A DNA stretch of 64,000 bases from Gymnorhina tibicen (taxonomy: Eukaryota; Chordata; Aves; Passeriformes; Artamidae), in NCBI GenBank assembly GCA_013399875.1, contig VXAZ01000440.1, forward strand, positions 42,566 to 106,565, read 5' to 3'. Each line of letters begins with the position of its first letter. The stretch's first letter is position 1. This document shows, one piece after another, positions 12,886 to 25,570 of this stretch. The translations under genes and the position numbers were made by a program. The notes under the pieces are model-generated. The model saw only the letters and a program-made list of their open reading frames with translations. It ran no database searches and was not told where the DNA came from.

Positions 12886-13251
12886 TTGTCTCAGCGCATT
12901 TTTGCTATGCTGGGAAGTTTTATTCTTCAGCTCTGTCTGTTTCATTTCTGTTTTATTTCAGTTTATTCTTCCCCTAATGGGGCTGCGGTGGCTGTAATGT
13001 GCAGTGACCTTCTCCTGCCTGTTCCTTGCAGGCAGCAAAATGGCCCCATTCAGCAGCGGCTCAGCACCATTAGTGAGGGGCCCAAGGTCACCCAGGGTAC
13101 CCTGCTGCATTTTCCCTTCTGGAGAAGGGAAGGGGCTCATGGAGAGAATGTTTCGGAGATGCATCTTGACTTAAAAATTTCCCACTTCAGAGCTGGGAGC
13201 ACAGAGCTTTATGAGAGCTGCCGAGTTTATGGGAGTGCATTTGGGCAATAA
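12886..13251 (+). other. Open frame of 121 codons with two embedded splice acceptors, unlikely to be a gene as it stands
   Basis: This frame starts with a hydrophobic stretch (LGSFILQLCLFHFCFIS) that resembles a signal peptide. The same bases are simply a T-rich pyrimidine tract ending in TTTTATTTCAG near 12960. A second strong acceptor, TGCCTGTTCCTTGCAG, lies inside the frame and ends near 13031. The GC-richer sequence after it stays open to the stop (start RQQNGPIQQRLSTISEG). If anything here is transcribed, a terminal or internal exon beginning after one of these acceptors is more likely than translation of the full frame. No family is recognised. Confidence 0.15.
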
Positions 13252-13394
13252 CCTGATAGGTCAGGAAGTTAGGAAAGTTCCCTAGAGTGACATAATGTTT
13301 CATAACTCCCTGTTACCTGCTGTGGGATGTGGGGAAGGCAGTAATGCCTTTCCTCTGCCTGCTGTGGAAAATATTTTATATATATATCTATTTT

Positions 13395-13505
13395 TTTAGT
13401 ACCTTCTGTCAGTGGATCTCAAATTACTTTACAAATTAAAAACACCTATGAGGAAAGTACTTACAGTTACACGGCTTGAGTTACATATGGGGAAGTAGAA
13501 TTGTG
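13395..13505 (-). mobile_element. Ancient MIR/CORE-type SINE remnant
   Basis: Read on the minus strand, the order is CCCCATATGTAA, then AAGTACTTTCCTCATAGG, then TTTGTAAAGTAATTTGAGATC and CACTGA. This resembles the 3' half of MIR-type SINEs, in which a CTCATCTGTAAAATGGGG block precedes ACCTACCTCATAGGG, then GTAAAGCGCTTTGAGATC. Spacing and order are preserved although individual bases have drifted, as expected for an element fixed early in amniote history. The element itself is non-autonomous and non-coding. Assignment is from motif memory; the 5' boundary is not resolved. Confidence 0.55.
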
Positions 13506-16500
13506 AAGGGCAGATGTAGGCAAGGTTATAAAGTGTGTCTGAGACAAAATGAGGAGAAAAAGAAACAGCATTACAAATATATTTTGCTTTGTCTATTCAA
13601 TGGCTTCTTGCAGGTTTGTTTTCTTTTTAAATTTATTCATAGTGATCATATAAGATATTTTCCGTGGAAGTTTAAGGGAATTTTTTTTAGGAGAAAATAT
13701 TTATCCGATTTCTCTAATCTTCTTCAGATTACTGTAGAATGGAATTAATAAGGGTATCAAATAGTGAGGAGCTGATAAGCATTATGGAGGGACCAAGTCA
13801 ACTACTGGCATCATAGATGTGGATTTGTTATTATACTGTTTCCTTTCATGGTAACCCCTTTTTCTGCTGTTTAGGGGCTCTCTAGCAGTGAATAGGAATA
13901 AGTGTCATTTTTATTCCCTTGAGAAGGCATCGTGCAATCTGCATAATTGTGTAGATTATTGAGATGCATTTTTACTCACATTAAAAGAAATTATTTTTTG
14001 TTGTGAGGGAAGATCATAGACTCAAATGGATTGGTAAGGAAGTGTCTAAATTGTATTTGGGTATAGATTGTATATTATAGATTGGGAAGTTTTGAATGTT
14101 AATGGCCCTTCTGGTGTCTGACAGAGTGAACAAATGATTGCTATTTCTCCTGCCTCTTCCACTGTTGTACAAACAGTACCAGGTGTTACTGAACCATTGC
14201 AGGACAGGACCACACAAGGTATAGAGGGTTGACCACAGAATTCAGGAACCAGGGGGAGCAAGCCAGAGGGGAAATAATGAGCTGTTCCAGGAATAGCATC
14301 CTTCTGTCACAGCACAGCAGATGTTTCCCCTGACATCTCAGCTCATGTAAGTCAGATTTATGTGATGCTTCTTAAATCTTCCTCAGTATAGAGCTGGAAG
14401 TTTCCCCAACTTCCACAAAAGGGTAAAATTATCTAAGGGGGTGTGTGTGTGTGGTGTGTATTGTTTATTTGTTTATTACCAGAAAAGTTACTTGAAATTA
14501 GTGGCTGATTCCATCACAATTATTTGAAATCAAGATCTGTTGCACTCCAAGGATCCTGCAACTCAGAAAGTTGAATCAAACCCATAACCTACATTGTTTA
14601 GGCAATATTTATTGTTATTCATACTACTTTTAGTGATATTTTAAAATCAAATTCTTTTATTCTCCTTTGTCTTAGTATCATGTTCCTTTCAAATAACAGC
14701 AATACTTGTGGGAAAACAGGGAGCTGGAAGTTGCCCTGGAACTTAAGACACTGCATTAGTCAGCCTAATAAATATTGGCAATTCTAATGTGAAGAATTGC
14801 TCAGAAATCCAGTCCATTTCCTGGCATGTGGCTTGACAGAGTGCAAAGTCTTGCTGCAAAGTTTCCTGGTATTTGAATGCTCATAATGTCAGCCCTATTA
14901 CTGCTCTCTTGTTCTTGCTGTCACTGACATGCAATTATAGGATTTCACAACTGAAGTGGTGACAGTTGCTCCTCTGTGTGTGTGTGTCTGTCTTTCCCCT
15001 TAATCCAACTCTATCTAGCAATCTGTAATTTGATGAAGTGGAATTGAAGTGACAGGCGTGACAGAAGTGCCAAAACAATAATTTGACCTCCCACTGAAGT
15101 GTCAACGTGTTCTGCTGCATGACTTTTACATATGCTGAATACACAGGAGGGACATGGATAGTGTATTTTCTTTGCTGGAATACCTGGTAAGGCAGGGTGC
15201 TAAAAAAAGCTTTTACTACAATGTGTCTTTTTTCCCAACGTGTTCCATCTTGAACCATCACATCTCCTACCCCTGTATTACTATGTATAAACATGATTGT
15301 TGTTGCAAAGAAATTATATTTTTATTGGGAGATTTTTTTCAAATCTTCATTTTGAAGATAGTTTGATGAATCTTGAAATGATAATTCTGTGATTGTCTAC
15401 AGAATTAGATCTCAGACTTTGTTTTACTTTTTTTAAAAAATCTCTTCTACTTTGAAATAAATTTCATTAGGTATATGACACATTCCTATTAATAATTCCT
15501 AAAAAGCTTGCCGAGCTAGAGAAAGCATTCTTTTATATGCATGAATAGAATATTTTAGTATCACTGAAGTAAATGAATGCACAAGTTACTCTGGCATGTG
15601 TTCATATGTACTGTACCTGCATTGCATACAAGTAATTAAGTTTCACCTGGGGATGAGGGAGGGGGCAGAAGACAGAAACTTTTTGCTTTAATACTTCGCT
15701 AAATGTAAAGTTAAAATATTGAGATTCAGGGGGAAAAGATCAGAGGAGAGAAAGAAAAAGGAAGTCTGATTTGATGCTAATTACCTGTCAAAATTAACTG
15801 AAAAATAATAATGGGAGACTCAAGCTTTGCTGAAATTTTGTTTACATCTGGCCATTAAGTTTTCAACAGGTATAAAACCAGAGGGGAATTGGCTTTTGAA
15901 GTTATACAAAAAAGGGAAAACCCCACATATCTGTAAATATTAGTATGCTGTGAATGGGAACATGTCTTGGGCCTTGCCTGTGTTTGTGAACCAATAAAAC
16001 TTCACAGCAATGGGACAGTGGAACTTTTGCTACTGTGGAACCTTTCCTTTTAAAAGGTTTTGGGTATTGTCAGCTTTTCATAGCCCAGACTCCTCAGTGT
16101 GTAGTTTTATGTTGTTTACATGTGCCAGAGAGTTTAGTGGTCCCTGATACTTTAGAGAAAAGTAAGTTTCCAGTTGACATTTTCTGCCCTGTCTTTCTTT
16201 CTCACCTTTTTAAATAAAGACATGGGAGATTTGATAAAGGACAGAATTAACAATGTGTACTTATGACCCACCTTCTTTACAGGTATTTTTGTGGTCACAG
16301 GGGTTTTTTTGGACCTGGTCTAAAGAGCACTGAAAGGGGAGGGAGACCTTACACTGATGTGAGCAAAATGATCCCTGTACAGACAGAAGAGTCTCAAGTC
16401 AGGGGCTTTTCTTTCATTTAACTTACTGCCAACCTGTGCTTAGGCATAGAAATGTTTTGTTCCTACATTTCAATTTTCCTTTCAGTAAGGAAAATAGCCA

Positions 16501-17408
16501 CTAACAGGCCTGTTTTAATGAACTATCCTTAAAGAGCCCTGTTGGTGAGGTAGAAATCTAGAGATCATGTATTTCTCCAGAAAAAAAGAATGGAAATGCG
16601 AGTTCTTTTATGATTTATTCTAAGTCCTTGTAGTAGAGCTCCTGCTGAAACAAGCCCACAAACATGCTGCTATAGAGGAGGTTGCAGTTGCTTTGTCTTT
16701 ATTTAACACCTGACAAATGGTCTGATTTCAGGCTGTTTCTCTGTGGTGTAAAAGTTGTGTAGTCCTGTGTACTCTTCACTGAAACTATTGTACAGGAAGC
16801 TAGGAAATGGTACTTGAGATTTGTGAGAAGAACTCGGTGCTGGCCACTGCTCTAAATTATAAAATAGAGAGAGATAAATAACATTCCTTCTGTGTCAAAT
16901 ACTGTATGTATGGAAAGTTTAAATTTTGATATTGAAAATTTGAGTCCTTTTAGGAATTGAACCGCCACTTGTATTTTTGCATTTGTTCTCCTTATAACCA
17001 GTATCAAAAAGATTCTTATGGAAATATTTAGGAATATTAGGTATTAAAAATTCTCATTTGTGTCTTTTTCTTGCTACTCCACGTCTTCAGCATAGCTATG
17101 GATGGGAGCAGAGGTTGCTCTATGGGTCAATTCTGTACCTGCAGCAACTTCTGAGTCTGTTGGACAGGCTTGGAATCCTACACCAGGAATGCTGGGCTCC
17201 AGAGGGTGGAGGTCTGTGGTTCCTCCTCTCTATTAACCCCTTCTGTTGGTATCCAGGTATTGTCCAGGATTTGGCTCATTGTGGGGATTCTTTTTGGGAA
17301 TTGAGGCTCTCTGAAAACAGTGATTCAAAGAGAAGTATTGCTTATGCTTAACATCATTGTCACAGCAAAGGAGAAGGGAGAGAATGTTGCCCAAAGGGTT
17401 TAACACAC
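13506..17408. other. Unique non-coding sequence
   Basis: No gene recognised. Simple tracts include GTGTGTG near 14440 and a shorter one near 14977. A strong donor, TAGAGAAAA|GTAAGTTTCC, occurs near 16162; a possible short upstream exon after GTTTACATGTGCCAG would be open in one frame, but it is only 33 nt and unsupported. Open frames of 60-119 codons overlap on both strands and look like chance. Confidence 0.6.
14438..14459. repeat. Short TG dinucleotide repeat
   Basis: A GGGGGTGTGTGTGTG run followed by TGGTGTGT. A simple-sequence tract, probably polymorphic in length. Confidence 0.7.
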
Positions 17409-17535
17409 TGTGGTGAGCTGGCTGAGGCAGCAGCTGAGTTACCCCCAGCCACCTGACAATGGGATTGGAGAGAGACAAGAAAATTCATGAGTTGAGATAA
17501 AGACAGTTTATTAAGTGGAGAGATGAAAAAACCTA
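17409..17535 (-). mobile_element. Decayed LTR fragment (R/U5 side) of an avian endogenous retrovirus
   Basis: The plus strand shows GCAGCTGAGTTACCCCCAG, then TGGGATTGGAGAGAGA, then ATTCATGAGTTGAGATAAAG and ACAGTTTATTAAG. On the minus strand this is a polyadenylation-type AATAAA (17507-17512) followed by CTGTCTTTATCTCAACTC. That arrangement matches my memory of the 3' part of a common bird LTR and continues the motif order of the fragment at 2661-2745, so the two may derive from one family. The plus-strand TG at 17409 may be its terminal dinucleotide. The 5' boundary is not clear: sequence to about 17700 could also belong to the element, but I cannot show it. Confidence 0.5.
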
Positions 17536-18549
17536 ACCCAACCCAAACCCCGAGGAGGTGCAGAGGAAGTCTCCAGCTGCTGAAAGTGTTTCCAGGAAGA
17601 AATCCCAGCATCAGGACAGGATTCCTCTGGTCAGTGAGGGAGCGATGCTTTCGCCTCCTTCTGAGCCAGCAGCCTTTTCTTCATACACAGTATGAATCTG
17701 TAGTATTTATTTATTTTTAGTTGAAAGGATTCCGTAGCTCTTTGAGCTGCCTCCCTTCACCGTGCGTATTCCAGCACTTCCTTGGGAAGCAGAGGACACA
17801 CACACTGTTAATGGATAGGGAAAGCCTTATGGCATTTGCATGTGAATGTAGATTTCTCCTCTCCTCTCGGCATACATTGATCAGATGGCTTCCAGGAGCA
17901 CACACATGGCAAGATTATCCGTGGCAGATTGTTTGCAGCATTTTTGAAGGGGACAGACTGAATCAGATGATTGTTTTGTTTGCCAAATTAATATCTGGGA
18001 TGTAATCCAACCTGATTAACAGCATGGCTGTGATTGGATCATGAAAGGGTAAGCAGACATTTGGAAGGTTTTTTTATACCTGCTGGCTCTGTTACTTTCC
18101 CAGTAGCTTGAACACGTGCAAGAATATGCTTCTGTCCAGTAATCCAATTCATTTCTCATTGATTCCAGTTTGTCTTTTTATGTTGTATTGGATGTCTTGC
18201 CAGGTAAATCTTTTCTCTGTAGCAATAGATGGCTTTTTATGGCTGCCTGGTCTTGGGCAGCTTGATCAAAACTTCCTAATTCCATTATTCCAGAACTGAT
18301 TTCTTCAGCAGTGATGCAGAGTGTCTTTTTCTCTAATGAATCCTGTTACTGTAAGAGCATTTACATTTAAATTTATATATATCCAAGTTTAGAAACCTGA
18401 ATATGTATTCATGTTTCTGTAGTCTTTGAAACATTGTTGATGATTCTTATGTAAGGAGTAAAGTAAGGGTTAATGGATTTTTTTTTTTTTCAATTTTTCT
18501 TACAGAGGTATGTTTTATTGTCTTTCAGTTTGATGGATGAGACAGAGAC

Positions 18550-18571
18550 CATGGTTTATATATAAACCATG
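18550..18571. repeat. Perfect 22-bp palindrome
   Basis: The 11-base arm CATGGTTTATA is followed directly by its exact reverse complement, with no spacer (centre between 18560 and 18561). The middle is TATA-rich. It could extrude as a cruciform or be a dimeric protein-binding site, but nothing else in the sequence supports a function. It is not an obvious transposon end. Confidence 0.9.
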
Positions 18572-21500
18572 TGCTTTCCTGATTGGATTGATGTAATCAT
18601 AGCAGTTTTGCACAGTTCAGCTAAAAATTTGTTCTTCTTGATCAAGGTCAGGAAAATCCAGGGATTCTGCCATTTATCGCATCTCTTCAGTACTAAAATA
18701 GGACACCCAGGGCAATATTAAAAGGACTGGGGTACAGGCATGTCCCACTATGCCATACTTGCTGTCTCTCAACTTTTTTTAAAAGATCAGGGATTATTTC
18801 TGAAAAAAATACAGTATAAATGTTGAAAAAAGAATGCTGATATTCAAAGTCTAAAGTAAGGCTTCTTTTATCCTTCCTTCTATCTCTCCCTATCAGCATG
18901 CTAATGTACAAAAGAAAGTTAATTTAGCTTTTTTTCCTAGATAATGGCAATATGCATACCGTGCAAGGAGCAAACATTTTGACTTCAAAACAATGCCATT
19001 TAAAAAAAAATCTGATCTCTGTTACTGTCTTTCACTTTCAAGACCTGATAAAGGTTGAAGTCTAAGGAAAAGAGCAGGTTTTTTACATGTGTGAATTGTC
19101 TGCAATCCAGCAGGGAACATCTGTTTCATCGAATTTGTTTGATGTGTTTCTTAAAATTTTTGGTTTGCTGTGGCCTTTTGCTGAACAGGTAATTGCTTAA
19201 TGAGTAATGTAAGACAAAATTTGCAGGGAGGGGTAAAATCTTACTCTTTGTGCCTTAGATGATCACAGTTAGGATGCTGTTACTGCTACCTCCTGAAAAT
19301 TTTTGCCTTTGCACCCAAAGTTTTATGCTGTTTTATTGTATTGCTGGCTTGTATTTTCTTTGTCCTCATCTGCCTGTATTATTGTATTTCTCCTAAACAG
19401 ATTCCATTATTTCTTTGGTTCACAGCAACCAAAGAAAATCAGACTTTGCTTTTTAACTCTGAGGTGCCAGGTGTGGGAGTTAACATCCAGTCAAGAACAT
19501 ATTGGCTGGCTCTTGTGACCTTGGCAAGTCAATATCTCCACCATTCTCTTCCAAAGCAGTAAAACACATTTCTAGATTAAAAGGGTTGGGTGTATATCTG
19601 CTTTGATGCCTTTTCTCTGCTGTTGAGGATGCAAAATGAGTACTCAGTTTATTTCTAACTGATGTTGGGATGAAATTTCTCATGACAGTATTTGAGTAGT
19701 TTTCTTGAAAACTTGGAACAACTGAAGAACTTTGCCCTCCACCAATATAGGTGATATTCTATAAAATGCTTTTGGAGAACTGTGATGCATTGTTTACTAC
19801 AAGGTAATGAATTTTGAATCTTTACTACACAGTCTAAGTAAAAAAATGCCACAGGTAAATTGAAAACCTTTAGAATCTGTATTGTATCAAATTTATGACA
19901 GCATTAAAATTCAATAGCATGCAGAAAAGTAACACTCCATCTCTTCAGGACAGCTTCATTTCCATCAAAGTGAAAATCTCCTTAAAACTGTGTGTCAGAT
20001 TAAGAACATTATTAAGAACATGTATTAATTGTTTCAGTTCTGTGAAGTACAAAGTTCTCCCTAGTTTAGTGACCAAGTTTTGTGTATTAAACTATCTTGT
20101 CTTCTGCCACCCATACCACAGTTTTGGTTTTTCACGTGTTCTTGCCTGATGTTTTAGTCTACAACACTGACGTGGTAATTTCCCTAGGTATTTTATTATA
20201 AAGGATTAAGTCATTTCATATAATCACAGATAATGTGAGGTAAAAATTAATTTTTTTCTGCAACTCATTCTAGGGAGGCATTTAAATGTGCAAACCCGTT
20301 TTTTTGTTTCCATGTAGTTACAGAGCCCTTATTGATTTGATACTTTAATTATATAACATGACACCTACTTTTTTTTTAAAATTTTGCTCCAGCTAGTGGA
20401 CCTACTGAATCTGCCTTGACACTGTATTTCCCTTCCTTTGGGATGCTTGCAAATAGAGCTTGTTTTGTCAATTCATCAAGTGCAAAAGTTGTCCATGTCC
20501 ACCATGTACCTCGTTTTGATCTGAGCACAAATTAGCACATGCTTGTGTTTTCCAGCTGCATTTATTTTCCAAGTTCTGTCCCCAAAAGGCTGGTTTCTTC
20601 AGAAGAGGTCTGTGCTATGGCAGCTTTCCTACACTGTGCAGAATAACCCCCCAACACACCGGGTGCTGGAGTTCTCGCCATTTTTTGTTTGCAGTGAGAG
20701 GCAAATGCTTTCAAGGGACGTGGAAATTCATTCTTCAGATCAGCACAGGTGACCTTATTCAGAGTCACTGGCATTTCCACGTGAATTTAAATGGAATGTT
20801 GCTGTATGATTGAAATTGCTTTGAAGAACCTGCAAAAACTTGTTAATTCTGGGCATTCCCTCAGTCCTCGCCATGGCCATTGAGATAATTAAGGCAGCTG
20901 GGTAAGGTTGCTCTGTTTACATTGCAGCTGTGATTCCAGTGAGGCTCTGTCTCGCTGCATGAGGAAAAAAAGCATCCAGTTACATCTGGGGGACAGAAAG
21001 GATGATGTGGGCTCACTTGCAATGCTTCCAGCCTCAGCTGGAGTAGTTGCAAATATTAGTTGTTGCTGCGAGGTTTGGAGATTACTCGGTTCCAAATCTT
21101 TTAATGTTTGTTCGTAAAGTCAAGTCCTCAAAAGAAAGTGTCGTAATTTTTAGAAGTTTTGCACAATTTTTAAGATTCTTAACCAGCACAAACTCTGTCA
21201 GAGTGTCCATATTTATTTTGGAGGCTCTGTAAGCTGAGCTCCACTGGGAATTTATTAACTTTATGCCTTTAAACCAAACAGCAGCGCACTCAAATCTGAT
21301 CTGTTGTAATCTGGCACAGAGGACTGTGAGAATTGAGTCAGATTGGAACCTAGACTGAGTTATTCTACATGCTAATGAATTTATCTTTCAAAACATTCCT
21401 TGTACTTACTCTTTCACCTCAAACACTGCTTGAAAGTTAATTAAAAGAGCTCTGAAACTTCATACTCACTTTAAAAAAGTTGTTGGTGTAAATGTCACAA

Positions 21501-24475
21501 AGTGCTCTTACCTTGCCTCTTACTTTCCTGTGTATTTGAAACCCACCCAAGCTTATTGTCAGTATTGGGGATTTTTTGTCCTATATGTCAGAATTTTACA
21601 ACCAGACTGACAATCCTAGCAGTCCTTAGTTACCAAAAATGTCTCTCCATTACTTTTATTTGATCTTTGTCTAAAACATCACTCAAGTTGGATTTGCTTA
21701 CCCTTAAAGCTGTAATTCCAGAAACTGGAGAGGTGCTGTAATAATCATTATAAGAAAGAAAAGGCTCTTTTTTTTTTTCCCCCTGCCTGGCATAGTGAAG
21801 TACAGAGTTGATTATATATATGTGATTTAAATGTTACAAGATACCTAGTTCAAAAAACATTGTTGCTGTAGTGTCTTAATTAATGAAATATCCCTTTGTG
21901 CATTTGCCTCTAAGGTCCCCAATCATAAACTATTTAGCAATGTTTTTCAAATGACATATTTTAACTTAAAGTTTAATCTAATAACTCTATTAAAAAAAAC
22001 CAAAACAAAAAAATTATAAGGTGAGCCTGATTATAGATTACATGGCATTTTTAGCCATAATTTTAGTCAGTTGATCTGAATGTTCTGCTCTCATGGTCTG
22101 TCTTTACTTGAGAATCATATTTTCATTTATGCATTCAATGATTTTCCATGTAAATACTACAATTCCCCTCAGTATCATGTATTTTTACAAATGTGCATAG
22201 TGTTAAGGCTTGTTCTTTTTTTACATTTAAATGTTTAGCTGGCTGCATTTCCCCACTCCATGATGATATAGCTTCCATAGCCAGACGATGGCACTGTAGG
22301 CTAAAGAACATACCTGCCAGTAAATCCTGTCTCCTTTTGAAATGGAATACGTGTTGGTTTTATTCCTCACCCCCAACGACTTCATTTCATAATAACTTCT
22401 AAGTTATTTTAAGGCCTGTTCCTCCTCGTCAGAAGCCGTGATCTGGGTTCTCCATTATTGTACTGTCGCTACAGCTCTTCTCTGTGTTTACTGGACTTGG
22501 TTAGATACAATACCAAAATAATTATTCTTACTGCCTGTATATAATTCTTTAATGTGGTGAATACTCACTCCAGTAAAACTGTTTTTGTGTTTTGCACAAC
22601 AAAATTCATAAAAATGGCTTTTCTTAGGTGACTCTTCCTCTTTCTACTTTTCTTCACTGTTGTTTGTTGTATGTACTAAAAATTGAAACATTCCAACGGC
22701 CACATCTCTGTAATCCATTAAAATAGCTGGAACTGTAGTTCCAGGTTTGTATGTTGCATCAAATCCATGCGTGTGACAGCAGCTGCTCTTTCTCTCTGAA
22801 TCACACAAGAACTAGGCAATGAAGAGATTAAATTAATTTAAGGCATTACAAAATGCAGTTTACTTTTCATGCTGGCCCCTGGAAACTAGCCCTAAACACT
22901 ATTTTTTTACACTTCAGCCTGAAATGAGAGCACTTTTTGTGACCAAGTGGCCTGACTGTGACAGAAGCCTCAGTGCTTTTCTTGTACTCTTTCACCTCCC
23001 TCCTCCTTTTCTCCCCGAACTCTTGATGTCATTTAGGCATTATTTGTATTAGATTATTTTATTAGAGGGAGAGGATTACTGCTGGATTTATGTATCTTGA
23101 TAAGGATTTCCTTTTTATTTATTTATTTCTGTTCATAATGAGCAAAGAGAAGCTGGGGTAGCCAATTCTCAAAGCAGGAATATGAATGATATAATACAAT
23201 ACCAGCTTGAAGGATTTGGTGATAAGTAGGTGAATTGTTCTGGGATGATGCTTTTGAAAACAGAGTTTATTTTATTTATTTTTGTAATAGTCATGATGAA
23301 ATTCTTTCATGAAAGCAATTTTATTAATTTGTTCAAAACACAAGTGAATACATTACTAAACTGAAAAGTACACCACAACCCCCACCATTTCTGAAGCATT
23401 TGATTTTCCTGAGATTTGCTTTGCTCTGTAATATGATTGTTACGCTTAAGCGTATTTATCTGAGCAGTTTTATTACCTGCAATAGTGGGGTTTATTTATT
23501 TATTTTTATTTATTCCTGTGTGTGGGATTGCCAAACAACCTGGGCTTTAATAACAAGGTTGCTATTACAATATTGTTCTCAAAAAAAACATTTGCACGCG
23601 AGTCCCTAAGGGATGGGCTAATACACGATGCTTGACATTTGTATAAGGGAGGTGAAATTAGCAGTGGATTCTTTTATTATGGAATTGCAGTGTGAAGCTC
23701 CTGGGGATAAACCAGAGACCCACAACTATTAACTTGCCTTTTCCAGCCAGTCGATGAAAGCCTGACTCACGTGGCCTGCAGGGCACAGCACAGGACCTGG
23801 CTACTTAGCCAGGCATTTATTTACAGCATCTTGGGGAGTTGAATGGGATTTTTTGACTGGCAAGCTTAATAGGAGGTGGGGGGTATAAGTGCCATGGATG
23901 TGTGCAGGGATAGCTGCTTTTTTTCCGTAGGTATTATAATAAAGCTGTTTTTAGTAATAAATCAGAACTTGCCTGACCTGTGTTAGTCCCTATAACCTTT
24001 GTGCCACTGCTGATGGATAATGTGCATTGTCTCACAGAGTGTTTGATTCTCCTACACTTGCTGATACAATTTCATGTGCCACATGAGCACATTTGAAACT
24101 AAGTTCAGTTGCCATCCCTGGCATTAAACCTTTTATCAGAATTTTCAAGCCTGGTGTTACAATTATTTACACACAGCCATTTATAGTCTGTGGAAAGGGG
24201 AATTCTGGTTGTTAGACACATTAATGACATCCAGCTGCATTCTGTACGCAACTGAAAAATAAGTTCTTACAGGAACTGGAAATTGTGGGTTGACTTGGTT
24301 CAGCTAATTGTGTGCTAATAGTAGTCCATGAGTATGTTTCAAGCTAACTGGAGTAACTTTTATGTCAGCCTGTCTAGAGATCTGATTAACCCAAATGGAC
24401 CTGTGGCTCTGGCCACAAAGCAACAAAGCTCAGAATTTGCAAATTCTATAATGAAATTTGCCCTGGTTGTGGGGT

Positions 24476-24521
24476 TTTTGATTTTTTTGTTTGTTTTGTT
24501 TTTGTTTTGTTGTTTGTTTCA
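24476..24521. repeat. T/G-rich low-complexity tract
   Basis: A run of TTTTTTG, TTTGTTTTG and TTTTGTTTTGTTG units with almost no A or C. The 72-codon open frame crossing it encodes only a hydrophobic low-complexity string and is an artefact. Confidence 0.75.
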
Positions 24522-25369
24522 TTTTCCTTTTACTGGGTTTTTCTAATCTTTATTTGCTCAGTAGGTAATGTGAAGTCCTTGGTATGTACTCTTGTTTATT
24601 CATAATTCCTACCTGTTGCTTTTGTCTCATCAGGCTGATTTTTATTTTTTATTTGTACTTAAGAATCTGTTAAAAAGTTAGGCTAAATGTAGTCTGTGTC
24701 ATCCCTTTTATAAACAGTGCCCTTCGAAGGCATAAGATACATGTTGGTATTTTCTAATTATTCAGTAAACTGTTTAAGGTTTAATGAAGTTGAAATCAAC
24801 AGCCAATGACATTTTAATATGGATGTAGTGCAGAAGAAATTTTGGTGTCTGGATGTTGTATTTTGAATATGTCTCTGAGCTGGGCCTGGACCGTTTACAG
24901 CTTTTAACTAAATTATTCTTAATCGCATTTCTATTAGCATAGTGAATCCTTGAGAATCCTGAAAGATCTTTCACCATGAATAAGTCATCCAGGTATTAAA
25001 TATTTACCTGTCATGAAGTGGGAAATTAAAAAAAATAAACAAGCTGACAGAGATTCAGTGTTACATCATGGAGTTTATCTTGTAGAAAAAGAAATAAACT
25101 GTATCTTACTAGGGCTCATCTTCTAACGTAATATTTCATGCTAAGTCCTAGTCAGTGAAAAGAGGTTCCTAAAATATCTCACCACTTTTTTTTTACTAAT
25201 TAAGACAGTTTAATTCCTTTTGAAAATGCTGAAATGACTGTACAGTGGATGACTGGATATTGCCTGAAGGGAACTAATTACCTGCTTAGTGAATTGGATG
25301 GAGAATTGGGCTGTTTGAGGAAGAATTCCTGTTCTGTTCTACTTAGGAAAAGTTTTTAGTCTCCTACCA

Positions 25370-25570
25370 GCTTCCCTGGCACAGGTTCCCCGAGCAGCTG
25401 TGGCTGCCCCATCCCTGGCAGTGCCCAAGGCCAGGTTGGACGGGGCTTGGAGCACCCTGGGACAGTGGAAGGCGTCCCTGCCCATGGCAGGGGGTTGAAG
25501 TGGATGAGCTTTAAGGTCCCTTCCAACCCAAACCATTCTGGTATTCCATGATTTTCTGATGCTCTGATTT
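25370..25570 (+). mobile_element. CR1 LINE, 3' end, 5'-truncated
   Basis: Recognisable CR1 tail: GCTGTGGCTGCCCCATCCCTGG, then AAGGCCAGGTTGGACGGGGC, TTGGAGCACCCTGGGACAGTGG, TGTCCCTGCCCATGGCAGGG (with one or two differences), then TTTAAGGTCCCTTCCAACCC and AAACCATTCTGGTATTCCATGA. The degenerate ATTCTATGATT-like repeat marks the 3' end, so the copy is in plus orientation and is a dead-on-arrival insertion of about 200 bp. It retains no reverse-transcriptase domain. Open frames on the minus strand here are shadows of the repeat. Confidence 0.93.

Larger units (their letters stand above)
17536..25369. other. Unique non-coding sequence
   Basis: About 7.8 kb of AT-rich DNA without a recognised gene. 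Acceptor-like sequences with open frames but no firm donor occur before 20555 (GTGTTTTCCAG, about 85 open codons), before 22920 (TTTTTTACACTTCAG, about 44 open codons) and before 23747 (TTGCCTTTTCCAG). The block at about 23960-24300 is of even composition and unique-looking, and could be conserved non-coding DNA, which cannot be tested here. The palindrome and T/G tract are listed separately. Confidence 0.55.
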
